DNA of 64,000 nt from Salaquimonas sp041736675 (GTDB taxonomy: Bacteria > Pseudomonadota > Alphaproteobacteria > Rhizobiales > Rhizobiaceae): contig JBGSTD010000061.1 of assembly GCA_041736675.1 (NCBI GenBank), forward strand, positions 8,176 to 72,175. The letters are read 5' to 3'. The notes beneath the pieces are model-generated. The model searched no databases. It was not told the DNA's origin and saw only the letters and a program-made list of their open reading frames with translations. Positions 8,411 to 16,820 of this stretch are shown in pieces. The first letter of the stretch is position 1. Each line of letters starts with the position of its first letter. The position numbers were made by a program, and so were the translations under genes.

Positions 8411-9002
8411 CCCCGCTCATTTTCAGAACGCCGGCATAGGGCACCAACGCGACGATGCCGATGAGGATTTTCACCAGAAAATCGCCGATTGCAAGCGATG
8501 CATAGAGGGGCATTTCGATGCCAAGGAGGCTGGCGGGAAAGCCGAGCGAAGCGTCCTCGCGACCAAGCCCCGTATCAAGTCCGGCAAAAAACGGGGCAAA
8601 GGCGATACCAAAAAACAGCACAGTGTCGACAGCTGAACCGACAAAGGTCGAGATCAGCGGTGCGCGCCACCAATTGGCGTTTCGCAGCCGGTCGAAAATA
8701 CCGATATCAATCAGCTGGGCAAAGAGGAATGCGGCGCCCGAGGCAATCGCGATCCGCGGCGAGGCGAGCCAGACCGATAAAACTAGAGCAGTAATAAAAC
8801 CTGCCGCAACCACGCGGCGCGCAGCAACCGTGCCAAAGCGCCGGTTGGCAAGATCATTGACCAGAAACGCAAACGGATAGGTGAATGCGCCCCAGGTAAG
8901 AATTTCTCCAAGGCCAAAATGCGCAAACGGATATTGAACGAGAATATTGGAGATGACGACAACAAGGGTCATCGCTGCGATAAAAGGCACAAGCATTTTC
9001 AT
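8388..9002 (-). CDS. Queuosine precursor transporter (YhhQ/VUT family)
   Basis: 204 residues, almost entirely hydrophobic, with about six membrane helices. The stretches 'TYPFAFLVNDLANRRFG', 'GAAFLFAQLIDIGIFDRLR' and 'TFVGSAVDTVLFFGIAF' mark the YhhQ/VUT family, whose characterised members import 7-cyano-7-deazaguanine or related precursors for the queuosine modification of tRNA. The length is normal. It is the only gene between the rpmB terminator and the convergent exporter operon. Its 3' end overlaps the end of the exporter ATPase gene by 23 bases. I looked for a preQ1 riboswitch in the 115 bases upstream and did not recognise one. Confidence 0.88.
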   Translation of the reverse strand: MKMLVPFIAAMTLVVVISNILVQYPFAHFGLGEILTWGAFTYPFAFLVNDLANRRFGTVAARRVVAAGFITALVLSVWLASPRIAIASGAAFLFAQLIDIGIFDRLRNANWWRAPLISTFVGSAVDTVLFFGIAFAPFFAGLDTGLGREDASLGFPASLLGIEMPLYASLAIGDFLVKILIGIVALVPYAGVLKMSGVKLARYR

Positions 9003-9058
9003 TCCATTTTTTTATGCTGGGAGATGGCACCAGCCGACACGTTCAACACGGGTTGAAC

Positions 9059-9088
9059 CAAAAACAAGGCCCCGCAGTTGGCGAGGCC
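9059..9088 (-). terminator. Rho-independent terminator of rpmB
   Basis: On the minus strand the sequence reads AGGCCTCGC, a CAACT loop, GCGGGGCCTT and then GTTTTT. This is a GC-rich stem followed by a T run, about 30 bases after the rpmB stop codon. It separates rpmB from the downstream transporter gene. Confidence 0.8.
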
Positions 9089-9117
9089 TCACGAAATCAT
9101 GGAATCAAACGTGCCAA

Positions 9118-9414
9118 TCAGGCTGCTGCTGCTTCAGCTGTTTTCTTGGCGATCTGACGCTTCAAAAGACGGGCCTTCATCGAAAGATCTTCGATCTTCG
9201 ATTTTGCCAGGAACGCATCAAGACCACCGCGGTGCTCAACAGTGCGCAGCGCAGCCGCAGAGATTCTCAAACGCACACGCTGGTTCAGTGCTTCGCTCAT
9301 CAGCGTCACATGGACGAGGTTTGGCAAAAAGCGGCGACGGGTGTGGTTGTTGGCATGGCTCACATTGTTGCCATACATCACGGATTTACCGGTCAATTCA
9401 CAAGTTCTGGACAT
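9118..9414 (-). CDS. rpmB: 50S ribosomal protein L28
   Basis: 98 residues, the longer alphaproteobacterial form of L28 (the E. coli protein is shorter). The conserved start MSRTCELTGK, the segment SHANNHTRRRFLPNL and the basic, Ala-rich C-terminus are diagnostic. It is a structural component of the large ribosomal subunit. The start is supported by AAAGGA about eight bases upstream. The gene is monocistronic, ending at a strong terminator. Confidence 0.97.
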   Translation of the reverse strand: MSRTCELTGKSVMYGNNVSHANNHTRRRFLPNLVHVTLMSEALNQRVRLRISAAALRTVEHRGGLDAFLAKSKIEDLSMKARLLKRQIAKKTAEAAAA

Positions 9415-9774
9415 TGTATCAATCCTTTTACAAATTCAGGTTCCCGTCCAGCCAGTGCTGGTACCCGTGTCACAACCCTGAAATTTGCCCAGCCAAAAAG
9501 CTACCGGGCGCCGGATTGACGCAAGTCTCGGGAAAAGTTGCGCTGTTTATAGTCTCGAACGGCAAAATCGTCAAGGCTGGAATCGCCTGAAAGCAGTCAG
9601 TTATTCCGCGTGACCGCCAAATCGGGTTCATTCTGTCACAAACACGGGGTTGGGACCGCTGAATGCGCCCCTGATTTGGCTGGCCCCGCCACTATTGTGC
9701 CAAACAAGGCTGGTTCATAATGCATTCAGATTGAATGCGCTATATCGTGCTGCAGCTCTAACAGGGAACTTTCC
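9415..9774. other. Divergent intergenic region between rpmB and the DUF3108 gene
   Basis: No gene is seen. The left part must hold the rpmB promoter and leader (read leftwards). The right part holds the palindrome at 9722-9738 and a plausible -10-like TATATC at 9741-9746 for the DUF3108 gene. Nothing else is recognised. Confidence 0.5.
9722..9738 (+). promoter_or_regulatory. Palindrome GCATTCA-GAT-TGAATGC before the DUF3108 gene
   Basis: A perfect 7-3-7 inverted repeat ends 36 bases before the ATG at 9775, next to a TATATC sequence. Size and position fit a repressor operator, but no dedicated regulator lies next to it. The function is inferred. Confidence 0.45.
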
Positions 9775-10653
9775 ATGCCAATAAAGACAGGTAATTCACC
9801 AATCCCAACAAAGCGTGTTTTCAGCCTTGCAGGTTCAACGTTCAGCCTTGCCCTCGGCCTCGGTCTTGGAATGGGTGCGGTGATCCCGGCGGCAAATGCG
9901 GAACCCGCGCGGCACGAAACTGTTTTTGATGTCAAGTTTGGCGGCGTTACCGTTGGAAACATGACCTTTGGATTGTCGGTAGATGGCAAGGATTACCAGT
10001 TTACCGGCAAGGGCAGGACAAAGGGTCTCGCCGAATGGTTTGCTTCCGGCAAGGCCGACATGAAAAGCGATGGCCAGTTGAAGGGCGACCAATTGGTTGC
10101 CTCGAGCCATTATCTTTCGGTCACCGAAAAGAAGAAGGTTGCCGTCCTCAAAATGGCGTTTGCCAATGGCGAAGTTCAAAGCGTTTCGCTGAACCCCGAC
10201 AAGCGCAAAGTCAAGACCGAACCCAAATATGCCGTCACGACGCCAGACCAGTTGAAGAATGTTGTCGATCCTGCAAGCACGCTTATTGTACCTGTTGATA
10301 TTGCCGAGGCAAAAAACCCAAACGCGGTTTGCGGTCGCACCTACCATGTCTATGACGGGGACACCCGCTTCGACATGGCGCTGAGCTACAAGCGCAACGA
10401 GAAATTGTCGACCGGCGGCTATGACGGAAACGTTTATGTATGCAAGCTGAAATACATCCCGGTTTCAGGCCACAAGCGCAATCACAAGAACACCAAACGC
10501 ATGGCAGAAAACAATGAAATGGAAATCTGGCTGGCCCCGGTCAGCGGCGGAACCGATACGCAGAGCATATTCACCGCCATTCGCATTGTTGTTCCAACAT
10601 GGCTTGGCACCTTCTCAGCCGAACCCACATATTTCGGACCTGCAAAGTCCTAG
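9775..10653 (+). CDS. Exported DUF3108 domain protein
   Basis: 292 residues. A signal sequence (about 20-45, ending near PAANA) is followed by a DUF3108 domain, predicted to be a beta-rich periplasmic fold ('FDVKFGGVTVGNMTFGLSV', 'VYDGDTRFDMALSYKR'). Proteins of this family are widespread in Proteobacteria and usually have no assigned role; an envelope or lipid-related function is sometimes supposed. It appears to be a single-gene unit with its own upstream palindrome. The first ATG is preceded by a CAGGGAA ribosome-binding site. No catalytic residues can be named. Confidence 0.82.
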   Translation: MPIKTGNSPIPTKRVFSLAGSTFSLALGLGLGMGAVIPAANAEPARHETVFDVKFGGVTVGNMTFGLSVDGKDYQFTGKGRTKGLAEWFASGKADMKSDGQLKGDQLVASSHYLSVTEKKKVAVLKMAFANGEVQSVSLNPDKRKVKTEPKYAVTTPDQLKNVVDPASTLIVPVDIAEAKNPNAVCGRTYHVYDGDTRFDMALSYKRNEKLSTGGYDGNVYVCKLKYIPVSGHKRNHKNTKRMAENNEMEIWLAPVSGGTDTQSIFTAIRIVVPTWLGTFSAEPTYFGPAKS

Positions 10654-10813
10654 GTCCGGGCGCGGTTAATCAAGAGGCGAGCCTGCAGATTAAATTCAAT
10701 TAGCCCATAGCGGGCTGGCCTTCACCACGCTAGACCGCTATAGGAGGCGGGCAAATGCACCCATTGTCCTCCCCGGCCTCCCCCGGCCCTAAATATAATT
10801 GGCAATCCAGAAT

Positions 10814-13800
10814 ATGTCCGCACTCCCTCCCAAAAACCCCACCGCCAGCGGGCGCGGCGTAACAGCCGTTCTGGGGCCAACCAATACCGGCAAGACCCAT
10901 CTTGCCATAGAGCGCATGGCCGCACACTCCTCGGGTCTGATCGGCCTGCCTTTGCGCCTGCTCGCACGCGAGGTCTATCAGCGCCTGTGCGCCAAAGTCG
11001 GCGTTGCCAATGTTGCCCTTATTACAGGCGAAGAAAAGATCAACCCTGAAAAGGCCCGCTACCAGGTATGCACCGTCGAGGCGATGCCGCCCGAAACCAA
11101 TGCAGCCTTTGTGGCCATCGACGAAGTTCAGCTCGCTGCCGACCTTGAACGCGGACATATTTTCACCGACCGGCTGATGAACCTTCGCGGCCGCGAGGAA
11201 ACCATGCTGCTCGGTGCTTCAACCGTGGAGCAAACCCTCAAAAGCCTGCTGCCGGGCCTCACAGTCGTCACCCGCCCCCGAATGTCAATGCTCGAATATG
11301 CAGGCTCGAAAAAAATAACCCGCATGTCACCGCGCTCGGCCATCGTCGCCTTTTCCACCAATGAGGTTTACGCAATCGCTGAACTGATCCGCCGCCAGCG
11401 CGGTGGTGCGGCTGTTGTGCTTGGCTCCCTTAGCCCGCGCACCAGAAACGCCCAGGTCGCACTTTACCAGTCCGGTGATGTCGATTTTCTCGTTGCCACC
11501 GATGCCATCGGCATGGGTCTCAATCTTGATCTTGATCACGTTGCTTTTGCGCAGGACAAGAAATTCGACGGTTTCCAGCACCGCCGCCTGACCGCCGCCG
11601 AAATGGGCCAAATCGCCGGACGTGCCGGTCGCCACACCCGCAACGGTTCGTTCGGTGTCACCGGCGAGGTGGCCCCGCTTGAGGATGAGTTGGTCGAACA
11701 ACTGGAAACACATGTGTTTGCGCCCTCAAAGGTATTGACATGGCGCAACCGCGATCTCGAATTCTCATCCATCGACCGACTGCGGGAATGCCTTGAAACA
11801 CCATCCGCCAACCGTTTGTTGATGAAAGCCCTGCCCGCATCAGACCTTGTTGCGCTTGACACCTTGTCAAAGGATTTCTGGGTAAGGGACACCTGTTCAC
11901 AGGTAGACAATGTAAAGCTGCTCTGGGACATTTGCTGCATTCCCGATTACCGCAAAATTTCTCCTGCCAACCATGCCGACATGCTGCACAAGATATTTTC
12001 CCAGATTGTTGAAAAGGGCGCGATAAAAGAAGATTGGTTTGCCCGTCAAATCGAGTTGTCAGACAGGACCGATGGCGATATTGATGCGCTTTCGGCAAGA
12101 ATTGCGCAGATACGAACATGGACCTATCTGTCACACCGTTCTGACTGGCTGGAAAATGCGGTTCACTGGCAGGAAATGGCCCGCGAAACCGAGGACAGAT
12201 TATCCGATGCATTGCATGAAAGCTTGACGAAACGATTTATTGACCGCAGGACAAGCCTGCTGATGAAAAGACTGCGAGAAAACACACACATGGAAGCTGA
12301 AATCAAGCCAAGCGGCGAAGTAGTAGTCGAAGGTCATCCTGTCGGCCAACTCAAGGGATTCCGGTTTACTCCGGATCTTTCAGGCGAGACCCCTGAGGCA
12401 AAGGCTGCCAACGCAGCCGCCATGAAGGTACTTGCAAGCGAGATCGACCGAAGGGCGGGCCGCCTCGCCGCATCCGCCAACACAGACTTCATTTTGTCAA
12501 AGGACGGTCTGCTGCGCTGGCAGGGTGAACCGGTTGCAAAACTGAGTGCGGGCGAAAACATACTGAAACCGCGCGTCATCCTGCTCGCCGATGAACAATT
12601 GACCGGCGCACCAAGGGACAGCGTGGCTCACCGTCTTGAGCGCTGGATCGCCAACCATATTTCCATTGTGCTCAAACCCCTCATTGAAATGAGCGGGGAC
12701 CAGACGCTTGAGGGAATGGCGCGCGGTGTGGCATTTCGTCTTGTCGAAGCGCTTGGTAATATTGATCGACGCGAAATCGCCGCCGATATCCAGGGGCTGA
12801 GCCAAGACATGCGGGCCAGCCTGCGCCGCCATGGTGTGCGCTTTGGCGCATATACAATTTTTGTACCGGCATTGCTGAAACCTGCGCCGGCTGAATTGCT
12901 CAGCTTGTTATGGGGCCTGAAAGAAAACAAGCTTGGGGAGCCAGGACTTGATGAAGTTCCGGTCATCCTAGCATCAGGCCGCACATCGACCCTCTACAAT
13001 CCGGAATTTGTCAGTGAAGCCTACAGACTGAGCGGCTACAAGATTCTGGGCCAAAAAGGCGTTCGTATCGACATTCTCGAGCGGCTGGCTAATCTCATTC
13101 GTCCGGCAATGTTCTGGAAACCGGCGGGTGAAGGGTCAAAGCCCGAAGGCGCAATCGACGGCCGCAATTTTTATGTAACGCCTGCAATGATGTCGATCTT
13201 GGGCGCAACCCATGACGACATGGAACTGATCCTCAAGGGCCTCGGCTATCGCAGCGAGCAAAAGCTGGAAAGCGAAGTCAGACAGGAAAAAGTGGGCGAG
13301 GCAAATGCAGCGCAACTTGCGGCAACATCGGTTGATGCAAACGTATCGTCAAGAGAAGCTTCGCTCGAAGCCGCCGGCGCAGCCGTTGATACCGCAATCC
13401 GGGAAGTTCCTGCAGATACCCTGACTGCAGAGCCGGTATCAGATGACACAGCCCCAATTGAGGCACTGGCGGAAGCCGCAACTGGCGAAGCTACAGCGGA
13501 GACAAAACCGGACGAAGGTCCGAAAATGATTTTGGTCTGGCGTCAGGCCGGACCCAAACCGGCATCCAAGAACGCCAACTCCGAAAACCGCCCCCGGCAT
13601 CATGCCAAACAGGGTGGGGCAAAACCAGGTGAAGCAAACGCCAATGGCGCAAAACCGGGCGAGCGCGAACCCAAAAAGTTCAACAACGACAAGGCTCCCA
13701 GAAAGCCATTCAAGGGCAAGGCGGGAGGCGACAGGTCCAACAAGCCTGAAATGCAGTCGAGGCCTGCGCCAAAACCGATGAAAATTGATCCCGATTCGCC

Positions 13801-13849
13801 GTTTGCAAAATTGGCTGCGCTGAAAGAAACCCTTAAAAAAGGTGGCTGA
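10814..13849 (+). CDS. SUV3-like DEAD/H-family helicase
   Basis: 1011 residues from the ATG at 10814; an in-frame TTG at 10799 would add five. The motor core resembles the mitochondrial RNA helicase SUV3: Walker A GPTNTGKT at 21-28, motif II DEVQ at 103-106, and a helicase C domain ending in QIAGRAGRH. The middle contains family-specific regions. The last 200 or so residues become Ala/Glu-rich and then Lys/Pro/Asn-rich, and are probably disordered and RNA-binding. A role in RNA unwinding or degradation is likely from the family but unproven here. Its 3' end overlaps the S4-protein gene by eight bases. Confidence 0.88.
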   Translation: MSALPPKNPTASGRGVTAVLGPTNTGKTHLAIERMAAHSSGLIGLPLRLLAREVYQRLCAKVGVANVALITGEEKINPEKARYQVCTVEAMPPETNAAFVAIDEVQLAADLERGHIFTDRLMNLRGREETMLLGASTVEQTLKSLLPGLTVVTRPRMSMLEYAGSKKITRMSPRSAIVAFSTNEVYAIAELIRRQRGGAAVVLGSLSPRTRNAQVALYQSGDVDFLVATDAIGMGLNLDLDHVAFAQDKKFDGFQHRRLTAAEMGQIAGRAGRHTRNGSFGVTGEVAPLEDELVEQLETHVFAPSKVLTWRNRDLEFSSIDRLRECLETPSANRLLMKALPASDLVALDTLSKDFWVRDTCSQVDNVKLLWDICCIPDYRKISPANHADMLHKIFSQIVEKGAIKEDWFARQIELSDRTDGDIDALSARIAQIRTWTYLSHRSDWLENAVHWQEMARETEDRLSDALHESLTKRFIDRRTSLLMKRLRENTHMEAEIKPSGEVVVEGHPVGQLKGFRFTPDLSGETPEAKAANAAAMKVLASEIDRRAGRLAASANTDFILSKDGLLRWQGEPVAKLSAGENILKPRVILLADEQLTGAPRDSVAHRLERWIANHISIVLKPLIEMSGDQTLEGMARGVAFRLVEALGNIDRREIAADIQGLSQDMRASLRRHGVRFGAYTIFVPALLKPAPAELLSLLWGLKENKLGEPGLDEVPVILASGRTSTLYNPEFVSEAYRLSGYKILGQKGVRIDILERLANLIRPAMFWKPAGEGSKPEGAIDGRNFYVTPAMMSILGATHDDMELILKGLGYRSEQKLESEVRQEKVGEANAAQLAATSVDANVSSREASLEAAGAAVDTAIREVPADTLTAEPVSDDTAPIEALAEAATGEATAETKPDEGPKMILVWRQAGPKPASKNANSENRPRHHAKQGGAKPGEANANGAKPGEREPKKFNNDKAPRKPFKGKAGGDRSNKPEMQSRPAPKPMKIDPDSPFAKLAALKETLKKGG

Positions 13850-14237
13850 AACGAACCTGTCAAAACCGGTTCATATCCGGGTCGACAAATGGCTGTGGTT
13901 TGCCCGCCAAACCAAGACAAGATCGCTTGCGCAAAAACTGGTGATCGCGGGCGGTGTCCGCATCAATCGCGAGAAAATCACATCCGCCAGCAAAATGGTC
14001 GGTCCGGGGGATGTTCTGACTTTTGCAATTGGTGAACGCGTCAGGGTTTTGAAAATTGTCTCGTGCGGTCTTCGTCGCGGCCCATTTGCAGAAGCCTCAA
14101 CGCTTTATGAGGATATGTCTCCGGTTGAAGAAAAGCCGAGACATATGAGCAATGCGGAGAAAGGCTTGCCAACGCCACACGGAAAACCCGATGGCAGGGA
14201 GCGAATGGAAGCGCGAAAGTTGAGCGGAAAAGAATAA
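13842..14237 (+). CDS. RNA-binding S4 domain protein (HslR/Hsp15-like)
   Basis: 131 residues. An S4 RNA-binding domain spans about 8-70 (IRVDKWLWFARQTKTRS... KLVIAGGVRINREK), followed by a basic tail. Relatives such as E. coli Hsp15 bind ribosomal 50S subunits carrying stalled nascent chains. It begins at a GTG within the last codons of the helicase gene (GTGGCTGA), which implies coupled translation. The adjacency of an RNA helicase and an S4 protein suggests a shared role in RNA or ribosome handling; that is inference. Confidence 0.88.
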   Translation: MAETNLSKPVHIRVDKWLWFARQTKTRSLAQKLVIAGGVRINREKITSASKMVGPGDVLTFAIGERVRVLKIVSCGLRRGPFAEASTLYEDMSPVEEKPRHMSNAEKGLPTPHGKPDGRERMEARKLSGKE

Positions 14238-14428
14238 AATCGCTCCACCCGACCTGAATTCGCAAAATTTGTTCGCATTTGCGCCTTGGTATTTTCTTCC
14301 TCTTAAACCATATTGCACGGCAACCGCCACAAAAAGCACCGGTGTTTTTTCAATCTTGAAGCCAAGGCAGAAAGTCTGTAGGTAAACCCCCGCAGACCGC
14401 CAGAATACGAAGATCAATCGGGGTAAAA

Positions 14429-14767
14429 ATGACCTATATCGTCAACGACAACTGTATCAAGTGCAAATACATGGATTGTGTGGAAGTTTGCCCTGTGGAT
14501 TGCTTCTATGAAGGCGATAACATGTTGGTCATTCATCCGGACGAATGCATCGACTGCGGCGTTTGCGAGCCCGAGTGCCCCGCCGAGGCAATCAAGCCGG
14601 ATACCGAACCGGGCCTCGACAAGTGGCTTAAACTGAACGCAGAATATGCCGAAAAATGGCCCAACATCACCATCAAGCGCGACGGTCCTGCTGACGGCAA
14701 GGATTTTGACGGCATGGAAGGCAAATTCGAAAAGTATTTCTCTCCTGAACCTGGCCAAGGTGATTGA
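14429..14767 (+). CDS. fdxA: 7Fe ferredoxin FdxA
   Basis: 112 residues. The N-terminus carries two iron-sulfur sets: the CIKCKYMDCVEVCPVDC region and CIDCGVCEPECP. This matches the FdxA family, with one [3Fe-4S] and one [4Fe-4S] cluster and a C-terminal extension ending near KYFSPEPGQ. It is a small soluble electron carrier whose redox partners cannot be inferred here. The gene stands alone between the S4-protein gene and carD, an order common in this bacterial order. Confidence 0.95.
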   Translation: MTYIVNDNCIKCKYMDCVEVCPVDCFYEGDNMLVIHPDECIDCGVCEPECPAEAIKPDTEPGLDKWLKLNAEYAEKWPNITIKRDGPADGKDFDGMEGKFEKYFSPEPGQGD

Positions 14768-15210
14768 GCGCATCTTACTCCGCTGTTTAGTCTCGGAATA
14801 ATTGTCACATCCCTGACCCGTTAATCATGTTTGATGACTTCGCGAACCCGATCAGACCCTGCTGATCGAATAAGTTGATTTTTGGCGTTTTTTATGTTAT
14901 TCACTTGTTAACAGTCGAAATCCGGTCGTTTCCCTTTGTATCCCGAGCCCGTCCGGCGAAGGTACTGCTGCGGAAAACGCCATCACAACGGGGCACATTC
15001 AATCTTTTTCATTTCTGCAAGGACCATCTCATTAGCTGGGCCTGTGGTTTTTTCGACCGTCATGAAAAGTTTCGGATATGTCCATGTCAACCCGGCTGAA
15101 TAAACAAGTACCCTGATCCGCGTCAGGGTCCTATGGGCCGGAAGCTTGGTTTTCGGCCGATTTTGTCTGCATTGAAAAGGATGCAGTCCTTAAAGGGAGT
15201 AAAAAAGTAC
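14768..15210 (+). other. Long leader region of carD
   Basis: No convincing gene is seen; the short frames present lack ribosome-binding sites and family features. The region contains the perfect hairpin ACCCTGA-TCCGCG-TCAGGGT (15110-15129), which is not followed by a T run and so looks like a leader structure or protein site, not a terminator. The carD ribosome-binding site AAAGGGAGT is at 15192-15200. Confidence 0.5.
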
Positions 15211-15798
15211 ATGCTATCTGCAAAAAAATCTACTCAGCGTCAGGGTTTCAAAACAGGTGAATTCGTTGTCTACCCTGCGCATGGCGTTGGACAAATTTCA
15301 GCTATTGAAGAACAGGAAGTGGCCGGACATTCGCTTGAACTGTTCGTTATCAGCTTTCTTCAAGACAAGCTGATCCTGCGGGTGCCTGTTGGAAAAGTCG
15401 TTTCTGCCGGAATGCGCAAGCTGGCCGAGCCGATACTGGTCGAAAAATCGCTGAAAACCGTACAGGGCCGCGCTCGCGTCAAACGCACCATGTGGAGCCG
15501 CAGGGCTCAGGAATATGAGGCAAAAATCAACTCCGGTGATCTTATTCAGATCGCCGAGGTTGTCCGCGACCTCTTCCGTTCAGAAAACCAGCCTGAGCAG
15601 TCGTACTCCGAACGCCAGCTTTACGAGGCTGCGCTTGAAAGAATGGCCCGCGAAATTTCTGTGGTGAATAAAATATCGACTACTGAAGCGGTTGTATTGA
15701 TTGAGAAAAACCTTGCAAAGGGCCCGCGCCGCGGCGCCACAGCACTCGACGAGACATCCGAAGCGGCCAATAGCGACAGCGCTGAACAGGCTGCTTGA
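15211..15798 (+). CDS. carD: CarD/CdnL family RNA polymerase-binding regulator
   Basis: 195 residues. The N-terminal RNAP-interaction domain is clear (FKTGEFVVYPAHGVGQI), followed by the helical DNA-binding region with the conserved 'VKRTMWSRRAQEYEAKINSGD' segment. CarD proteins bind the RNA polymerase beta subunit and stabilise open complexes at many promoters, notably rRNA promoters. I chose the ATG at 15211 because it has an AAAGGGAGT site and matches the family's length; an upstream frame to 15133 adds about 26 residues without homology. The gene ends at a strong terminator before rpoH. Confidence 0.92.
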   Translation: MLSAKKSTQRQGFKTGEFVVYPAHGVGQISAIEEQEVAGHSLELFVISFLQDKLILRVPVGKVVSAGMRKLAEPILVEKSLKTVQGRARVKRTMWSRRAQEYEAKINSGDLIQIAEVVRDLFRSENQPEQSYSERQLYEAALERMAREISVVNKISTTEAVVLIEKNLAKGPRRGATALDETSEAANSDSAEQAA

Positions 15799-15835
15799 TT
15801 TAATAGATTTACAATTATTTTAAAAAAAGTGATTT

Positions 15836-15862
15836 GGCCCGGAACTTTTCCGGGCCTTTTTT
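15836..15862 (+). terminator. Rho-independent terminator of carD
   Basis: GGCCCGG (15836-15842) and CCGGGCC (15850-15856) form a perfect seven-base stem with an AACTTTT loop, followed directly by six T residues. It starts 37 bases after the carD stop codon. The same bases overlap the candidate stress promoter of rpoH. Confidence 0.9.
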
Positions 15863-15866
15863 CGTT
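15841..15866 (+). promoter_or_regulatory. EcfG (RpoE2)-type promoter for rpoH
   Basis: GGAAC (15841-15845), 17 bases, then CGTT (15863-15866) is an exact match to the alphaproteobacterial general-stress sigma EcfG consensus. The predicted start would be near 15873, leaving a leader of about 40 bases with the ribosome-binding site CAGGGAG at 15894-15900. Known biology supports it: in Sinorhizobium meliloti rpoH2 is under RpoE2 control. The -35 element lies in the stem and loop of the carD terminator. Confidence 0.75.
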
Positions 15867-15910
15867 CAAGATTGTGGCGGGGTTTTTATATTTCAGGGAG
15901 TCGGTATCAA

Positions 15911-16783
15911 ATGAGTTATCAAGAATACCCAAACCAGCTGATTATCAAGGCTGCGACAAAAGCTCCCTATCTAGAACGCGGCGAAGAAATGGATCTTGCT
16001 GTTCGCTGGGCAGAAAACCAGGACCAGGAAGCGCTTCACAAACTTACCACGGCGCATATGCGTCTGGTTATCGCGCTTGCATTCAAATTCAAGCGTTACG
16101 GATTGCCAACAGCCGAGTTGATCCAGGAAGGCCATATCGGGCTTCTGGAGGCTGCAGCCCGATTTGAACCTGAACGTGAAGTCCGATTTTCGACCTATGC
16201 GACATGGTGGATACGCGCCTCCATGCAGGATTTCATCTTGCGCAACTGGTCGATCGTGCGAGGCGGAACCAGTTCAAACCAGAAATCGCTGTTCTTCAAT
16301 CTGAGAAAGCTGCGCGCTGAAATTGCCCGAAACGGCACGACCAACAACAGTCAGGAAATATTCATCCAGCTCGCCCAGGCCTTGAAGGTTTCGGTCGCTG
16401 ATGTGGCCAAAATGGATGCCCGTTTTGCCGGGCCTGATTACTCACTGAACGCGCCTCTGTCAGACGACGGAGACGGCACAGCCGAAAGGCAGGATTTTCT
16501 CGTCAGTGAAGATGCCTTGCCGGAACAGAACGTCCAATCCATGATTGACGGCGAGCGGCAAATGAAATGGCTTTCAGAGGCTATTGACGTGCTCAATACA
16601 CGCGAACGGCGCATTATTGAAGGGCGCCGTCTGGCCGATAACAGCGCAACACTGGAAGAATTGGGACAAGAACTTGGTATTTCCAAGGAACGCGTTCGTC
16701 AGATCGAGGCAAAAGCACTCGAAAAACTGAAGACGGCGTTGCTTGAAATCAATCCCGAGTTTGAGCATTACACCCAAGCCTAG
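15911..16783 (+). CDS. rpoH: RNA polymerase sigma factor RpoH, RpoH2 type
   Basis: 290 residues. It has sigma-70 family regions: region 2 with 'RFSTYATWWIRASMQDFILRN' (shown here as YATWWIRASMQDFILRN, core binding and -10 recognition), the RpoH-box region (QKSLFFNLRKLRAE) and region 4 (EELGQELGISKERVRQIE). The signature IVRGGTSSNQK and the N-terminal APYLERGEE resemble rhizobial RpoH2 more than RpoH1. It directs RNA polymerase to heat-shock and stress genes. The start at 15911 has the ribosome-binding site CAGGGAG. Transcription is probably from the EcfG-type promoter immediately upstream. Confidence 0.93.
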   Translation: MSYQEYPNQLIIKAATKAPYLERGEEMDLAVRWAENQDQEALHKLTTAHMRLVIALAFKFKRYGLPTAELIQEGHIGLLEAAARFEPEREVRFSTYATWWIRASMQDFILRNWSIVRGGTSSNQKSLFFNLRKLRAEIARNGTTNNSQEIFIQLAQALKVSVADVAKMDARFAGPDYSLNAPLSDDGDGTAERQDFLVSEDALPEQNVQSMIDGERQMKWLSEAIDVLNTRERRIIEGRRLADNSATLEELGQELGISKERVRQIEAKALEKLKTALLEINPEFEHYTQA

Positions 16784-16820
16784 CCCGGCTTGGCCGCGCA
16801 GCATCTGCCAATGGTATTAG

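Noticed and set aside
9003..9117. preQ1 riboswitch before the queuosine-precursor transporter
   Set aside because: The gap is mainly the rpmB terminator and a short leader; no preQ1 aptamer core was recognised.
14875..15099. Open frame of 74 codons upstream of carD
   Set aside because: No ribosome-binding site or recognisable domain; it looks like a leader region read by chance.
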